In this document: piece after piece, positions 7,638-16,165 of the stretch
Layout: the number at the start of each line of letters is the position of its first letter
Position numbering within the stretch: position 1 is the stretch's first letter
Position numbers and translations under genes: made by a program
From: Streptomyces prunicolor NBRC 13075
Lineage (GTDB): Bacteria > Actinomycetota > Actinomycetes > Streptomycetales > Streptomycetaceae
Direction: 5' to 3'
Length of the DNA stretch: 64,000 bases
NCBI RefSeq assembly: GCF_000367365.1
Contig: NZ_BARF01000051.1
Location: 186,001-250,000, forward strand
Notes under the pieces: generated by a model
The model's input: the letters and a program-made list of their open reading frames with translations, nothing else
Told to the model about the DNA's origin: nothing
Databases searched by the model: none

Positions 7638-8792
7638 TCAGCCCAGGGGCAGCTCCGCGCGCACCTGCCAGTCACCCTCGTCGGGCCCGGTGTGCGCGTG
7701 CCCTCCGAGGAGTGCGGCACGCTCGCGTATGCCCCGTAGACCACTGCCGCGGCCCGGGCCCGGTATCGCCGCCGTCAGCGGATTGCGGACCTCCAGATCG
7801 AGGGTGCCGTCGGAGACCCGGATACGGATCCGCACGGGGACGGACCCCGCGTGCCGCAGCACATTGGTCAACGCCTCCTGCAGGATCCGGTACCCCTCCC
7901 GGGAGACCGGCCCCGACACCGTCTCCAACGGACCCGTCACCTCCGCGTCGACCTTCGCCCCGGAGGCCCGCGCCGACTCCAACAGCCGGTCGGCGTCCAC
8001 CAGCGACGGCCGACTGCTCACCGGCCGCTCCGCCTCCCGCAGCACGCCCAACACCCGCTCCAGATCCTCCAGTGCCGCCCGACCGGTCTCCTCGATGGCA
8101 CCCAGCGCCCGCTCGGTGAACTCCGGATCACCCGCCGCGCGGGCGGCGCCCGCCTGCACCACCGCCACGGTGAGCGCGTGACCGATGGAGTCGTGCAACT
8201 CCCGCGCGATACGCGTGCGTTCCAGCAGCTGCTCGGTGCGCTCCTCCAGGGCGGCGAGCCGCTCCGCGCGCGAGGGGCCGAGCAGGCGGCGGGCCAACAG
8301 AGTGGCCAACTCGCCGAGGCCGACAACGGCGGCGTACAGGGCGATCAGGGGGAGGGGTGCCAGCAGGGCGTACCAGCCGCTCGGTGTCGCCTCCTTGAGA
8401 AGTGGTACGTCGTCGGGCACGCGCCCGCGTGCGACCTCGATCAGCTGGAAGGCGATGATCGGCAGCCAGACGCAGGCGAACGCGGCCACCCAGCCCAGCA
8501 CCATCCGGGCCTCCAGCCACAGCATGGTGCGGCCCCGGTCCCGCCAAGTCACCGACGGCGCCACGGAGATGCTCGGGTCCTGCTGACCCGGCGTCAGCAG
8601 CAGTTGCGCCTGTACTCCCTCACCGATCCGCACGGCCGGGATCAGGGCGACCGGGATCAGCGCGAGCGCGGGTGCGTAGGGGGTCGCCGGACTGATCAAG
8701 ATCCACACGGCGGTGATCAGCATCGGCACCCAGAGGTGCAGCAGACGCGTGTACGTCGTCCCCCGAAGCAGCGGGCGCAGGAAGCGGGCCAT
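7638..8792 (-). CDS. DesK/NarL-type sensor histidine kinase
   Basis: This is a membrane sensor of 384 residues. Hydrophobic segments lie at about residues 17-35, 40-55, 96-118 and 143-165. They are followed by a HisKA_3 dimerisation domain with phosphoacceptor His200 (IARELHDSIGHALTVAVVQ) and a HATPase_c domain (N box EALTNVLRHAG, then GRGSGLRGIRERAALLGG). The open frame runs to 9830 but is antisense to the exporter; ATG at 8792 starts the real protein. It pairs with the downstream regulator and lies divergent to the exporter, 108 bp away. The stimulus is unknown. Confidence 0.9.
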   Translation of the reverse strand: MARFLRPLLRGTTYTRLLHLWVPMLITAVWILISPATPYAPALALIPVALIPAVRIGEGVQAQLLLTPGQQDPSISVAPSVTWRDRGRTMLWLEARMVLGWVAAFACVWLPIIAFQLIEVARGRVPDDVPLLKEATPSGWYALLAPLPLIALYAAVVGLGELATLLARRLLGPSRAERLAALEERTEQLLERTRIARELHDSIGHALTVAVVQAGAARAAGDPEFTERALGAIEETGRAALEDLERVLGVLREAERPVSSRPSLVDADRLLESARASGAKVDAEVTGPLETVSGPVSREGYRILQEALTNVLRHAGSVPVRIRIRVSDGTLDLEVRNPLTAAIPGPGRGSGLRGIRERAALLGGHAHTGPDEGDWQVRAELPLG

Positions 8793-8900
8793 TCCGACAT
8801 CGTGACAGTCGGCACTGACAATCGGCCTCCCCCGGGCGGGGGAGAGGATCTCCACGGGCGGGGGAGGACCCAACCCCCTTGACCGACGAGGCTGTTGGCC

Positions 8901-9821
8901 ATGACCAGCATCGACGTACGAGACCTCACCAAGGAGTACGGCACCCGGCGGGCCGTGGACCACGTCACCTTCGACGTCCGCCCCGGCAAGGTCACTGGCT
9001 TCCTCGGCCCCAACGGCGCCGGAAAGTCCACCACCATGCGCCTTGTCCTCGGCCTCGACCGCCCCACCTCCGGAACCGCCACCATCGGCGGCCGCCCCTA
9101 CGCCGCGCTCACCGAGCCGCTGCGCCACGTGGGCGCCCTGCTCGACGCGCAGGCCGCGCACGGCTCCCGTACCGCCCGCGACCATCTGCGCGCCCTGGCG
9201 GCGAGCAACCGCATCCCGGCCGCCCGGGTCGACGCGGTGCTGGCGGAGTCGGGACTCGCGTCGGTCGCGCGGCACCGGGTGAAGACGTACTCCCTGGGCA
9301 TGCGTCAGCGGCTGGGTATCGCCGGTGCCCTCCTGGGCGATCCCGAAGTCGTCCTGTTGGATGAGCCGTCGAACGGCCTCGACCCCGAAGGCATCGTCTG
9401 GATCCGGGAGTTGCTGCGCCGACTGGCGGCGGAGGGCCGTACGGTCCTGGTCTCCAGCCACCTGATGAACGAGACGGCCTCCTTCGCCGACCACCTCGTG
9501 GTTCTCGGCCGCGGCCGACTCCTCGCGGACACCCCGATGAGGGACTTCATCGACGCGCGCGTGCAACCCCACGTACGCATCCGTACGACGGACGCGGGCG
9601 CCCTCAAGAGCACCCTCGCCGAGCACGGTCTGGACGCGGTGGAGCAGGAGGAAGGCCACTGGACCGTGGCGCACGCACGCGTGGAGGAGATCGGCACCCT
9701 GTTGTCCGCAGCCGGCGTACCGATCCTCGAACTGACCTTCACCGAGGGCACGTTGGAGCAGGCCTACCTCGATCTGACGGCCACCGAGACCGAGTTCACC
9801 GCACCGCACCAGGAGGCCTGA
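8901..9821 (+). CDS. ABC transporter ATP-binding protein (drug/peptide exporter type)
   Basis: An ABC-2-type exporter ATPase with Walker A GPNGAGKST near residue 37, signature YSLGMRQRLGIAG near 133 and Walker B VVLLDEPSNGLDPEG. The C-terminal extension is typical of DrrA/CcmA-like antibiotic or bacitracin exporters. ATG at 8901 is chosen over TTG at 8895 because GACGAGG lies nine bases upstream. It pairs with the permease two bases downstream and diverges from the two-component operon, which probably regulates it. Confidence 0.92.
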   Translation: MTSIDVRDLTKEYGTRRAVDHVTFDVRPGKVTGFLGPNGAGKSTTMRLVLGLDRPTSGTATIGGRPYAALTEPLRHVGALLDAQAAHGSRTARDHLRALAASNRIPAARVDAVLAESGLASVARHRVKTYSLGMRQRLGIAGALLGDPEVVLLDEPSNGLDPEGIVWIRELLRRLAAEGRTVLVSSHLMNETASFADHLVVLGRGRLLADTPMRDFIDARVQPHVRIRTTDAGALKSTLAEHGLDAVEQEEGHWTVAHARVEEIGTLLSAAGVPILELTFTEGTLEQAYLDLTATETEFTAPHQEA

Positions 9822-9823
9822 CG

Positions 9824-10546
9824 ATGGCATTCACGCCTGTGTTCCACTCCGAGTGGATCAAGATCCGAACCCTGCGCTCACAGGTCGCGGCCCTAGCGAC
9901 GATCGTCTTGCTGACGACACTCTTCTCCGCGCTCGCCGCGTCCGACACCGGAGGCGACGACTTCGACCCGCTGTTCGCGGTCTTCTTCGGTGTGGCCTTC
10001 GGCCAGATCGCGGCGATCGCCTTCGGCACGACCGCCGTGTCCTCCGAGTTCCAGGGCGGAGCGCTGCGGGTGTCGCTGGCCGCGGTGCCGCACCGGGGGC
10101 GCTGGTTCGCGGCGAAGGCGACGGCGATCGCCGTGCCCGTGTTCGCCGTCGGCCTGGTCACCGGAGTGGTGACACTGGCGGTCGGCAAGGCGGTACTGGG
10201 CGCCGAGGCCGACGGACTCGGCTGGGCGGAACAGGTGCGCGGCGTGGTCGGCTGCGCCGTCTATCTCACGCTGATGGCGTTGCTCGCGGCCGGTCTCACG
10301 GCGGTGCTGCGCAGCGGAGTGGCGACGCTGAGCATCGTCATACCGTTCCTGCTGATCGTGTCCTTCGTGGTCGGCGACGCGTCGAGCGACCTCGCGGACC
10401 TCCTGCCCGACCGGGCCGGCCAGGTGGCGCTCCACGAGACCTGGGACGGCGCGATGGGGCCGTGGACGGGACTCGGGGTGACGGCGCTGTGGACCGCGGC
10501 GGCGTTGGCGGCGGGGGCGTGGAGTGTGCGGCGCCGGGACGCCTGA
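9824..10546 (+). CDS. ABC-2-type transporter permease
   Basis: A 240-residue membrane protein starting MAFTPVFHSEWIKIRTLRSQ, a typical N-terminus for Streptomyces ABC-2 permeases. About six hydrophobic segments follow (near residues 22-40, 50-72, 100-122, 140-165, 170-190 and 210-230). It starts two bases after the ATPase stop, so the two form a half-exporter pair in one operon. Its substrate is not predictable; neighbouring two-component genes point to envelope-active compounds. Confidence 0.88.
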   Translation: MAFTPVFHSEWIKIRTLRSQVAALATIVLLTTLFSALAASDTGGDDFDPLFAVFFGVAFGQIAAIAFGTTAVSSEFQGGALRVSLAAVPHRGRWFAAKATAIAVPVFAVGLVTGVVTLAVGKAVLGAEADGLGWAEQVRGVVGCAVYLTLMALLAAGLTAVLRSGVATLSIVIPFLLIVSFVVGDASSDLADLLPDRAGQVALHETWDGAMGPWTGLGVTALWTAAALAAGAWSVRRRDA

Positions 10547-10576
10547 CCCCGGAAGTGCCGGAACGTTTGCCCCTGT

Positions 10577-10595
10577 GCGGGGCCTGACGCCCCGC
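10577..10595 (+). terminator. Hairpin terminator after the ABC exporter operon
   Basis: A 7-bp stem GCGGGGC / GCCCCGC with a five-base loop lies 30 bp downstream of the permease stop. Confidence 0.55.
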
Positions 10596-10627
10596 CCATT
10601 GTCAGTGGGAGCGGGTTCACTGGAGGC

Positions 10628-11071
10628 ATGAACATCACGCACTCGCTGGCGACGATCGGCCTGCTGTGCACCCGGGACTTCCCCGCGGAGCAGGGCAGGA
10701 CGGACGTGGGCACGGGAGGACCCGGCTATCACATCGCGGAACTACAGACGAGCGGCGACTTCTGGGAGGACGACGGGACGGAGCGGGAGGGGACCGAGGC
10801 GCAGTACGAGATCGACCGCGAGGTACTCGGCGAGCGGCTGATCGAACGCTGGAGTACGCCCCAAGTCATCAGCCTGGAGAGCGCGTTCGAGCGGTCGCAG
10901 GACGGCGAGGACATACCGGAGCCCTGGGCCTCGCTCAGCGCGCACGTGCCGGACGTACACCTGTGGAAGCCACCGGAGACCGGCCGATGGATCGCCCTCG
11001 GCGTGTCCCAGTGGGACAAGGAACTCCCGTTCCAACTCCTGGCTGTCGTAACGGAGATGGACCCGCCGTGA
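10628..11071 (+). CDS. Hypothetical protein
   Basis: I do not recognise this 147-residue acidic, soluble protein. It has no signal peptide or membrane segment. The start ATG has CTGGAGG five bases upstream, and GC-rich third positions support it as a real gene. It is convergent with the mug gene, whose stop lies four bases away. Acidic stretches (EDDGTEREGTEAQYEIDREV) and a WxxLGVSQWDKELPF segment are the main visible features. It may be a small conserved Streptomyces protein of unknown role. Confidence 0.7.
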   Translation: MNITHSLATIGLLCTRDFPAEQGRTDVGTGGPGYHIAELQTSGDFWEDDGTEREGTEAQYEIDREVLGERLIERWSTPQVISLESAFERSQDGEDIPEPWASLSAHVPDVHLWKPPETGRWIALGVSQWDKELPFQLLAVVTEMDPP

Positions 11072-11075
11072 GGGT

Positions 11076-11621
11076 CTAGTCCTGCGCGGCGACCCGCAGC
11101 CGGCCGAACTCCTCGGCCATCGTCGCCGCCGTCCAGTGCGCGTTCAGCCCGCTCGGATTGGGCAGCACCCACACACGCGTGTCCCCGAACATCCGCTCCT
11201 GCGGCCCCACTTGGGCCTTGCGGTCGTCGAAGGCGGCCCGGTACGCGGTCACCCCGAGGACGGCCAGCCAGCGCGGCTTCCACTCCGTCAGCCTCGACGC
11301 GAGGAGTCGCCCGCCCTCGCGGTACTCCTCCGCGCTCAGCTCGTCGGCCCGCGCCGTCGCCCGTGCCACCACGTTCGTGATGCCGAGCCCGTAGGACAGC
11401 AACTCCCCTTGTTCCGCGGGCTTCATGAGCCTCGGCGTGAACCCGGAGAGATGCAGCACGGGCCAGAAGCGGTTGCCGGGGCGGGCGAAGTGGTGGCCCG
11501 TGGCGGCCGTCATCAGACCGGGGTTGATGCCGCAGAACAGCACGGCGAGGCCGTCCGCGACGACGTCCGGTACGAGACGGTCGCGGGCGGCCTCCAGTTC
11601 GGCCTGGGTGAAGCGGGTCAG
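11076..11621 (-). CDS. mug: Mismatch-specific DNA glycosylase Mug/TDG, probable CTG start
   Basis: A uracil-DNA-glycosylase-superfamily enzyme that removes uracil or thymine (or ethenocytosine) opposite guanine. The catalytic-site motif CGINPGL and the intercalation-loop segment VLPNPSGLNAHW are both intact. The longest frame with an ATG, GTG or TTG start begins at 11543 and would delete the first strand. Extending upstream gives a good N-terminus (LTRFTQAELEAARDRLVPDV) whose first codon is CTG at 11621. This CTG overlaps the purB stop as CTGA, where relatives might have ATGA. GGGGG lies about eight bases upstream, so translation is probably coupled to purB. Confidence 0.85.
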   Translation of the reverse strand: MTRFTQAELEAARDRLVPDVVADGLAVLFCGINPGLMTAATGHHFARPGNRFWPVLHLSGFTPRLMKPAEQGELLSYGLGITNVVARATARADELSAEEYREGGRLLASRLTEWKPRWLAVLGVTAYRAAFDDRKAQVGPQERMFGDTRVWVLPNPSGLNAHWTAATMAEEFGRLRVAAQD

Positions 11622-13060
11622 AGGATCGCCCCCGGGGTGTAACCCGCGGCCTCCGGGTGCTGCTTCGCGAGCTCCTCGACACGGGCGACGACGACGGCGA
11701 CCTGGTCGGCCGCGGCACCGGTGAAGGACAGCTTGTCGGCCATCAGCGCGTCCAACTGGGCGCGGTCCAGCGGGATCCGCTCGTCGGCGGCGAGCTTGTC
11801 CAGCAGCTCGTTGCGCTCGGCGCCCTGCTCGCGCATCGCCAGGGCGGAGGCGACGGCGTTCTCCTTGATGGCCTCGTGCGCGACCTCGCGGCCGACACCC
11901 GCGCGGACCGCGGCCATCAGTACCTTGGTCGTCGCGAGGAACGGCAGATAGCGGTCCAGCTCACGCGCCACGACGGCCGGGAACGCGCCGAACTCGTCGA
12001 GCACGGTCAGGAACGTCTCCAGCAGCCCGTCGAGCGCGAAGAACGCGTCCGGGAGGGCCACTCGGCGCACGACCGAGCAGGAGACATCGCCCTCGTTCCA
12101 CTGGTCGCCCGCCAGCTCGCCGGTCATCGACGCGTAGCCGCGCAGGATGACCATCAGGCCGTTGACGCGCTCGCAGGAACGGGTGTTCATCTTGTGCGGC
12201 ATCGCGGAGGAGCCGACCTGGCCCGGCTTGAAGCCCTCGGTGACCAGCTCGTGCCCGGCCATCAGCCGGATCGTCTTCGCCAGCGACGAGGGCGCCGCCG
12301 CGACCTGTACCAGCGCGGTCACGACCTCGTAGTCCAGCGAGCGCGGGTACACCTGGCCGACCGAGGCGAACGCCTGCGAGAAACCGAGGTGAGTGGCGAT
12401 CCGCTGCTCCAGCTCCGCGAGCTTCGCCGCGTCACCGCCGAGCAGGTCGAGCATGTCCTGCGCCGTGCCTACGGGCCCCTTGATCCCGCGCAGCGGGTAA
12501 CGCCCGAGCAGCTCTTCCACCCGACCATAGGCGACAAGCAGCTCGTCGGCAGCGGTCGCGAAACGCTTGCCGAGGGTGGTGGCCTGCGCGGCCACGTTGT
12601 GCGAGCGACCGGCCATGACCAGCTCGCCGTACTCACCGGCCAGCTTGCCGAGACGCGCCAGAACGGCCACAGTACGGTCGCGCATCAGCTCCAGCGAGAG
12701 CCGGATCTGCAATTGCTCGACGTTCTCCGTCAGATCCCGGGACGTCATGCCCTTGTGCACCTGCTCGTGCCCGGCGAGGTCGTTGAACTCCTCGATCCGC
12801 GCCTTCACATCGTGCCGCGTGACCTTCTCGCGCTCGGCGATCGAAGCCAGGTCGACCTGGTCGAGCACCCGCTCGTAGTCCGCGATCGCCGCGTCCGGCA
12901 CCTCGATCCCGAGGTCCTTCTGGGCCCGCAGCACAGCGAGCCAGAGCTGCCGCTCCAGCTTCACCTTCTGCTCGGGGGACCAGAGCGTGGCGAGCTCGGT
13001 GGAGGCGTAACGTCCAGCGAGGACGTTCGGGATGCGGGGCTTGGCGGCAGCGGAAGTCAC
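11618..13060 (-). CDS. purB: Adenylosuccinate lyase
   Basis: PurB cleaves SAICAR to AICAR in IMP synthesis and adenylosuccinate to AMP. The 480-residue protein shows the fumarase/aspartase-superfamily signature GSSAMPHKMNTR with the catalytic serine, the TSRDLTENVEQ and GRSHNVAAQ segments, and a C-terminal helical domain. The frame stays open upstream to 13216, but GTG at 13060 (VTSAAAKPRIPNVLAGRYAS) gives the family length and N-terminus. The SD site is weak. It is followed by mug with a 4-bp overlap, forming a two-gene operon of purine metabolism and uracil/mismatch repair. Confidence 0.96.
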   Translation of the reverse strand: MTSAAAKPRIPNVLAGRYASTELATLWSPEQKVKLERQLWLAVLRAQKDLGIEVPDAAIADYERVLDQVDLASIAEREKVTRHDVKARIEEFNDLAGHEQVHKGMTSRDLTENVEQLQIRLSLELMRDRTVAVLARLGKLAGEYGELVMAGRSHNVAAQATTLGKRFATAADELLVAYGRVEELLGRYPLRGIKGPVGTAQDMLDLLGGDAAKLAELEQRIATHLGFSQAFASVGQVYPRSLDYEVVTALVQVAAAPSSLAKTIRLMAGHELVTEGFKPGQVGSSAMPHKMNTRSCERVNGLMVILRGYASMTGELAGDQWNEGDVSCSVVRRVALPDAFFALDGLLETFLTVLDEFGAFPAVVARELDRYLPFLATTKVLMAAVRAGVGREVAHEAIKENAVASALAMREQGAERNELLDKLAADERIPLDRAQLDALMADKLSFTGAAADQVAVVVARVEELAKQHPEAAGYTPGAIL

Positions 13061-13340
13061 GTGTACGGAGTTTACCCGGCGTCCTTGAGGGGTCCGGACC
13101 GTCAGTTCGGTCCGGAGATCCCAGGTCAAGGACGCCCCGGGCAGGCGGCCGCGAGATGTGTGTGATCGCGAGCCGGGTGTGAGAGGTCGACCGTAGCGGT
13201 CAGGCCCCATCGGCATTGCCCCTGAGACCGCACGTCCGCCTCCGACTCGATTGGGTGATTACCCCCAGTAGGCGGAAACCGCACGCTGTCTTTACAAGTC
13301 ACACATCTCGCATTCATCAGCGAGCACCTCAGGGGGACAC

Positions 13341-13949
13341 ATGAGCAACCAGCCGCCCTACCCGTCACAGCAGCCCGGTTGGGGCAACGGTCAACAGCCT
13401 TACGGGCAGCCCCCGTTCCAGCCGCAGCCCCCGAAGAAGCGCTCGGTCGGGAAGGTCGTCGGCCTCGGCTGCCTCGGCATCGTCGGTCTGTTCGTCGTCA
13501 TCCTCATTGCTGTCGCCGCCATCGGAGGCGGCAGCAGCAACAACGACTCCAGCGGCAGCGGTAACTCGAAGAGCACGGCACCCGTCGGCAAGAGCTCCGA
13601 CAAGGCCGGCGATACGAAGAAGAACGACACCAAGAAGGACGCCACCGACGGCAAGGTCGTCTTCAAGGTGTGGGGCACCGCCCCCGCCGGTGCCCTCGGC
13701 GGTCTCGACATCGGCTACGGCTCCGACTCGGACACGCGTAAGGGCACGTTCCAGGACGGCAAGTTCGAGGCAACGCTGACCCTCCACAAGGGCGCCCTGT
13801 ACTACAACGTTCACGCACAGCTCCAGGGCTCCGGAGACATCAACTGCTCGGTCACGGCGGACGGGAAAACGAAGAAGGGTCACGCGTCCGGCGGCTACAA
13901 CATCTGTACCGCGCAGTTGAGCAGCAACTTCACCGGGGGCTGGTCGTAG
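13341..13949 (+). CDS. Membrane-anchored protein with MmpS-like C-terminal domain
   Basis: A 202-residue protein. Residues 1-32 are rich in Pro, Gln, Gly and Tyr (YPSQQPGWGNGQQPYGQPPF), followed by a basic cap and one transmembrane helix near residues 36-60. Next comes a Ser/Lys/Asp-rich linker, then a beta-rich extracytoplasmic domain. That domain (VWGTAPAGALGGLDIGYGSD ... SVTADGKTKKGHASG) looks like the MmpS/DUF4333-type fold. The role is unknown; related proteins are small accessory envelope proteins. The ATG has CAGGGGGACAC upstream. A second anchored protein of similar build follows. Confidence 0.8.
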   Translation: MSNQPPYPSQQPGWGNGQQPYGQPPFQPQPPKKRSVGKVVGLGCLGIVGLFVVILIAVAAIGGGSSNNDSSGSGNSKSTAPVGKSSDKAGDTKKNDTKKDATDGKVVFKVWGTAPAGALGGLDIGYGSDSDTRKGTFQDGKFEATLTLHKGALYYNVHAQLQGSGDINCSVTADGKTKKGHASGGYNICTAQLSSNFTGGWS

Positions 13950-14028
13950 CCGGTTGTGCGGGCGTTGCCGGATCCCGTGGATTCCCCGGCGCCCGAACAC
14001 GAACGGAACGACTGGCCCTGGGAGGACC

Positions 14029-14586
14029 ATGACTGCGACCAGCGTGCCGTCGACGCCGTCGATGCCGCCGAACAATCCGTCGCAGGCGGCGAAGAAGTCG
14101 CGCACCAACCTCGTCATCATCGGCTCGGCCGCCGCCGTCATCGCCGCCATCGTGGGCACCGGCGTGGTGGTCGTGGAGTCCCGGACCGATGAAAGCAAAC
14201 CGGCCGCCACTGCCCAGCCGAAGGCACACGACGAGGACACCGTCACCGCGGCGAAGCCGGAACCGGAGCCGACGTACAGCGAGGTCGACGCCGACAGTTT
14301 CACGATGGGGCTGAAGATCACCTCGCGGCAGTGCTTCGGGTCGGCGGGCTGCAACGTGACGGTCGAGCCCGACCTGACCATTCTGGGTGACGGCGCGGGG
14401 ATCGATCCGGACGCCGTGTACGACGTCACCTACGAGATCCACGGCGATGAGTCCGGCCCGGTCATCGCGACGGCTGAGCTGTCGGACCGGAGGAGCCTGA
14501 ATTACACGCCGTCCATGATCAGTACTGCTTCGGCGGGCACGAAGGTGTCCGTGGAGATCACGGAGGTCTCGGTTCAGGGGGGATGA
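14029..14586 (+). CDS. Membrane-anchored protein with extracytoplasmic domain
   Basis: A 185-residue protein. A short Ser/Pro-rich cytoplasmic start is followed by one transmembrane segment (LVIIGSAAAVIAAIVGTGVVVV, about residues 25-46), a Lys/Pro/Glu linker, and an extracellular domain with two close cysteines (RQCFGSAGCNVTVEPDL). The beta-strand pattern suits an immunoglobulin-like or DUF4352-like fold, but I cannot name it. The open frame begins at 13954; GGAGG at 14021-14025 sets the ATG at 14029. It probably shares a transcript with the preceding anchored protein, 79 bp upstream. Confidence 0.8.
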   Translation: MTATSVPSTPSMPPNNPSQAAKKSRTNLVIIGSAAAVIAAIVGTGVVVVESRTDESKPAATAQPKAHDEDTVTAAKPEPEPTYSEVDADSFTMGLKITSRQCFGSAGCNVTVEPDLTILGDGAGIDPDAVYDVTYEIHGDESGPVIATAELSDRRSLNYTPSMISTASAGTKVSVEITEVSVQGG

Positions 14587-14639
14587 GGAGCCGCAGGTCG
14601 ATCGTTCGGCTCGGCGGAGGCAACGAGACTCACCTCACC

Positions 14640-14981
14640 TCACGCCCCGCCATCAGCAAGCTCAGCCAATACCCCCGCGTGGCACAGCAGCGGCGCACAC
14701 CAACAAGCCAGCACCCGCCCCCGCAACGCCGGCACCAGCTCCAGCAGATCAGGCCGCCCCAGCAGATACGCCCGATACTTCGCCATCACCTCCGCGCGCG
14801 TGCCGTCCCGGCGGCGCGTGGGGGTGTCGTAGGCGAAGGGGTTGTAGAGCGGGTGGCGGGGGAGGTCCCAGCCGCCGAGGGTCCAGCGGCGGCCGACGTA
14901 GACGATGTCCCTCGGGGCGAGTTCGAGGCGGGGGCCGTACTCGTGGATGTGGCCCCTGACGTTGATCACCCGCGTGGTCAT
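14640..14981 (-). CDS. DUF4326 domain protein
   Basis: A 113-residue soluble protein with the DUF4326 pattern: an N-terminal VINVRG segment, YVGRRWTLGGWDLPRHPLYNPF in the middle, and the C-terminal cysteine motif LACWCAPLLCHAGVLAE. The two CWC cysteines and the CH pair could bind a metal. The family occurs widely in phages and bacteria with no settled function. It starts six bases after the stop of the SGNH hydrolase in the same direction, so the two probably form one transcript. Confidence 0.8.
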   Translation of the reverse strand: MTTRVINVRGHIHEYGPRLELAPRDIVYVGRRWTLGGWDLPRHPLYNPFAYDTPTRRRDGTRAEVMAKYRAYLLGRPDLLELVPALRGRVLACWCAPLLCHAGVLAELADGGA

Positions 14982-14987
14982 GGGGAG

Positions 14988-15770
14988 TTACGCCGCCGGG
15001 CCCTCGTAGGGAAGTAGATCCGGGCGCTTCGGGGAGAGGCCGTCGCCGGAGGAGCGGCCGGTGAGGCGGCGGCCGATCCAGGGGAGGAGGTACTGGCGGG
15101 TGAAGCGGGCGTCCTCGACGCGGCGGGCGGTCCAGTTCGGGGGCAGGGTCGGGGGCATCGGGGTGCGCCACTCCGGGTCCTCTGGCTCGTAGCCGAGGGT
15201 CTGCCAGACCGCCTCGGCGACCCGGCGGTGGCCCTCATCCGTGAGGTGGAGGCGATCGACGTCCCACGCGCGCGGGTCGCCGAGCGAGGGGGCGCCGTAC
15301 AGGTCGACGACGAGGGCGCCGTGGCGGGCGGCGAGGTCGTCGACGCAGGCGAAGAGTTCCTCCATGCGAGGGCGGAAGCGCTCCAGGACCGGGCCCTGGC
15401 GGCCGGGGCTGCGCATCAGCACCAGGTGCTTGCAGGCCGGGGTGAGGCGTTCGACAGCCTCTTCCAGGAGAGCGCGGACGCGGCCCATGTCGCACTTGGG
15501 GCGCAGAGTGTCGTTCAGGCCGCCCACCAGGGTGATCACATCGGGCTGCATGGCGGCGGCCGGGCCGACCTGCTCCTCGACGATCTGCGCGATCAGCTTG
15601 CCGCGCACGGCGAGGTTGGCGTACCGGAAGCCGGGCGCCCGGGCGGCCATCCGCCCGGCGAGGAGATCGGCCCAGCCCCGGTACGTGCCGTCCGGGAGCA
15701 GGTCCGACATGCCCTCGGTGAAGGAGTCGCCGATCGCGACAAGGCTGGTGTGCGTGGGATTCGTCTGCAT
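14988..15770 (-). CDS. SGNH/GDSL-family lipase or esterase
   Basis: A 260-residue SGNH hydrolase. Block I is VAIGDSFTEG (catalytic Ser near residue 16), block III GGLNDT and block V DRLHLTDEGH (catalytic Asp and His). There is no signal peptide, so it acts inside the cell, perhaps as an esterase or lysophospholipase. The frame continues upstream to 16217, but that part crosses the 21-bp repeats and is low-complexity. ATG at 15770 (MQTNPTHTSLVAIGDSF) is the credible start. It lies downstream of the repeat locus. Confidence 0.9.
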   Translation of the reverse strand: MQTNPTHTSLVAIGDSFTEGMSDLLPDGTYRGWADLLAGRMAARAPGFRYANLAVRGKLIAQIVEEQVGPAAAMQPDVITLVGGLNDTLRPKCDMGRVRALLEEAVERLTPACKHLVLMRSPGRQGPVLERFRPRMEELFACVDDLAARHGALVVDLYGAPSLGDPRAWDVDRLHLTDEGHRRVAEAVWQTLGYEPEDPEWRTPMPPTLPPNWTARRVEDARFTRQYLLPWIGRRLTGRSSGDGLSPKRPDLLPYEGPAA

Positions 15771-16165
15771 GGCGACGAAGAGGATATCCCGCGTCCATAC
15801 CCGCCGGTAGGTCGGCCTCCACCGGCCGCCACCAGCGCCCGTCCGGCTTCGAAGCCACGCCTGCCTGGCTTCGACCGGCGCCTGCCTGGCTTCGACCGGC
15901 GCCTGCCTGGCTTCCGGCCGTGACCGCCCGGCTTCGACCGCCGCCCGCCCGGCTTCCGGCCGTGACCGCCGGCCTTCCACCGGCGCCCACCGGCCTTCCA
16001 CCGGCGCCCGCCGGTCCTCCACCGGCGCCCACCGGCCCTCCAAGCCGCGTGCCCGGCCTTCACCAGCGTCTGTCGGTCCTCCAAGTAGCCCGCCTCCGGA
16101 CAGTGGGCCGCTCCGCAGGACGTGCAGCCTCTGCCGCAGTCGCCGTCCGTGCACAGCCAGGCCAC
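15593..16165 (-). CDS. Candidate Cys-rich, basic heptapeptide-repeat protein
   Basis: GTG at 16165 has GGGAGG spaced five bases upstream and opens a 190-residue frame. The first 45 residues are non-repetitive and carry five cysteines (WLCTDGDCGRGCTSCGAAHC), a plausible metal-binding cluster. From about residue 48 the protein becomes seven-residue repeats rich in Gly, Arg, Lys and Trp (GGRRWKA units), encoded by the 21-bp DNA repeats. The last 60 residues overlap the SGNH gene out of frame and are probably not native. The original gene may be a short Cys-rich protein whose stop was lost by repeat expansion. Function unknown; expression unproven. Confidence 0.35.
   Translation of the reverse strand: MAWLCTDGDCGRGCTSCGAAHCPEAGYLEDRQTLVKAGHAAWRAGGRRWRTGGRRWKAGGRRWKAGGHGRKPGGRRSKPGGHGRKPGRRRSKPGRRRSKPGRRGFEAGRALVAAGGGRPTGGYGRGISSSSPCRRIPRTPALSRSATPSPRACRTCSRTARTGAGPISSPGGWPPGRPASGTPTSPCAAS

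Noticed and set aside
8793..9830. N-terminal extension of the sensor kinase frame to 730 residues
   Set aside because: It is antisense to the ABC ATPase gene, has no membrane or signal features, and a normal kinase start with ATG exists at 8792.
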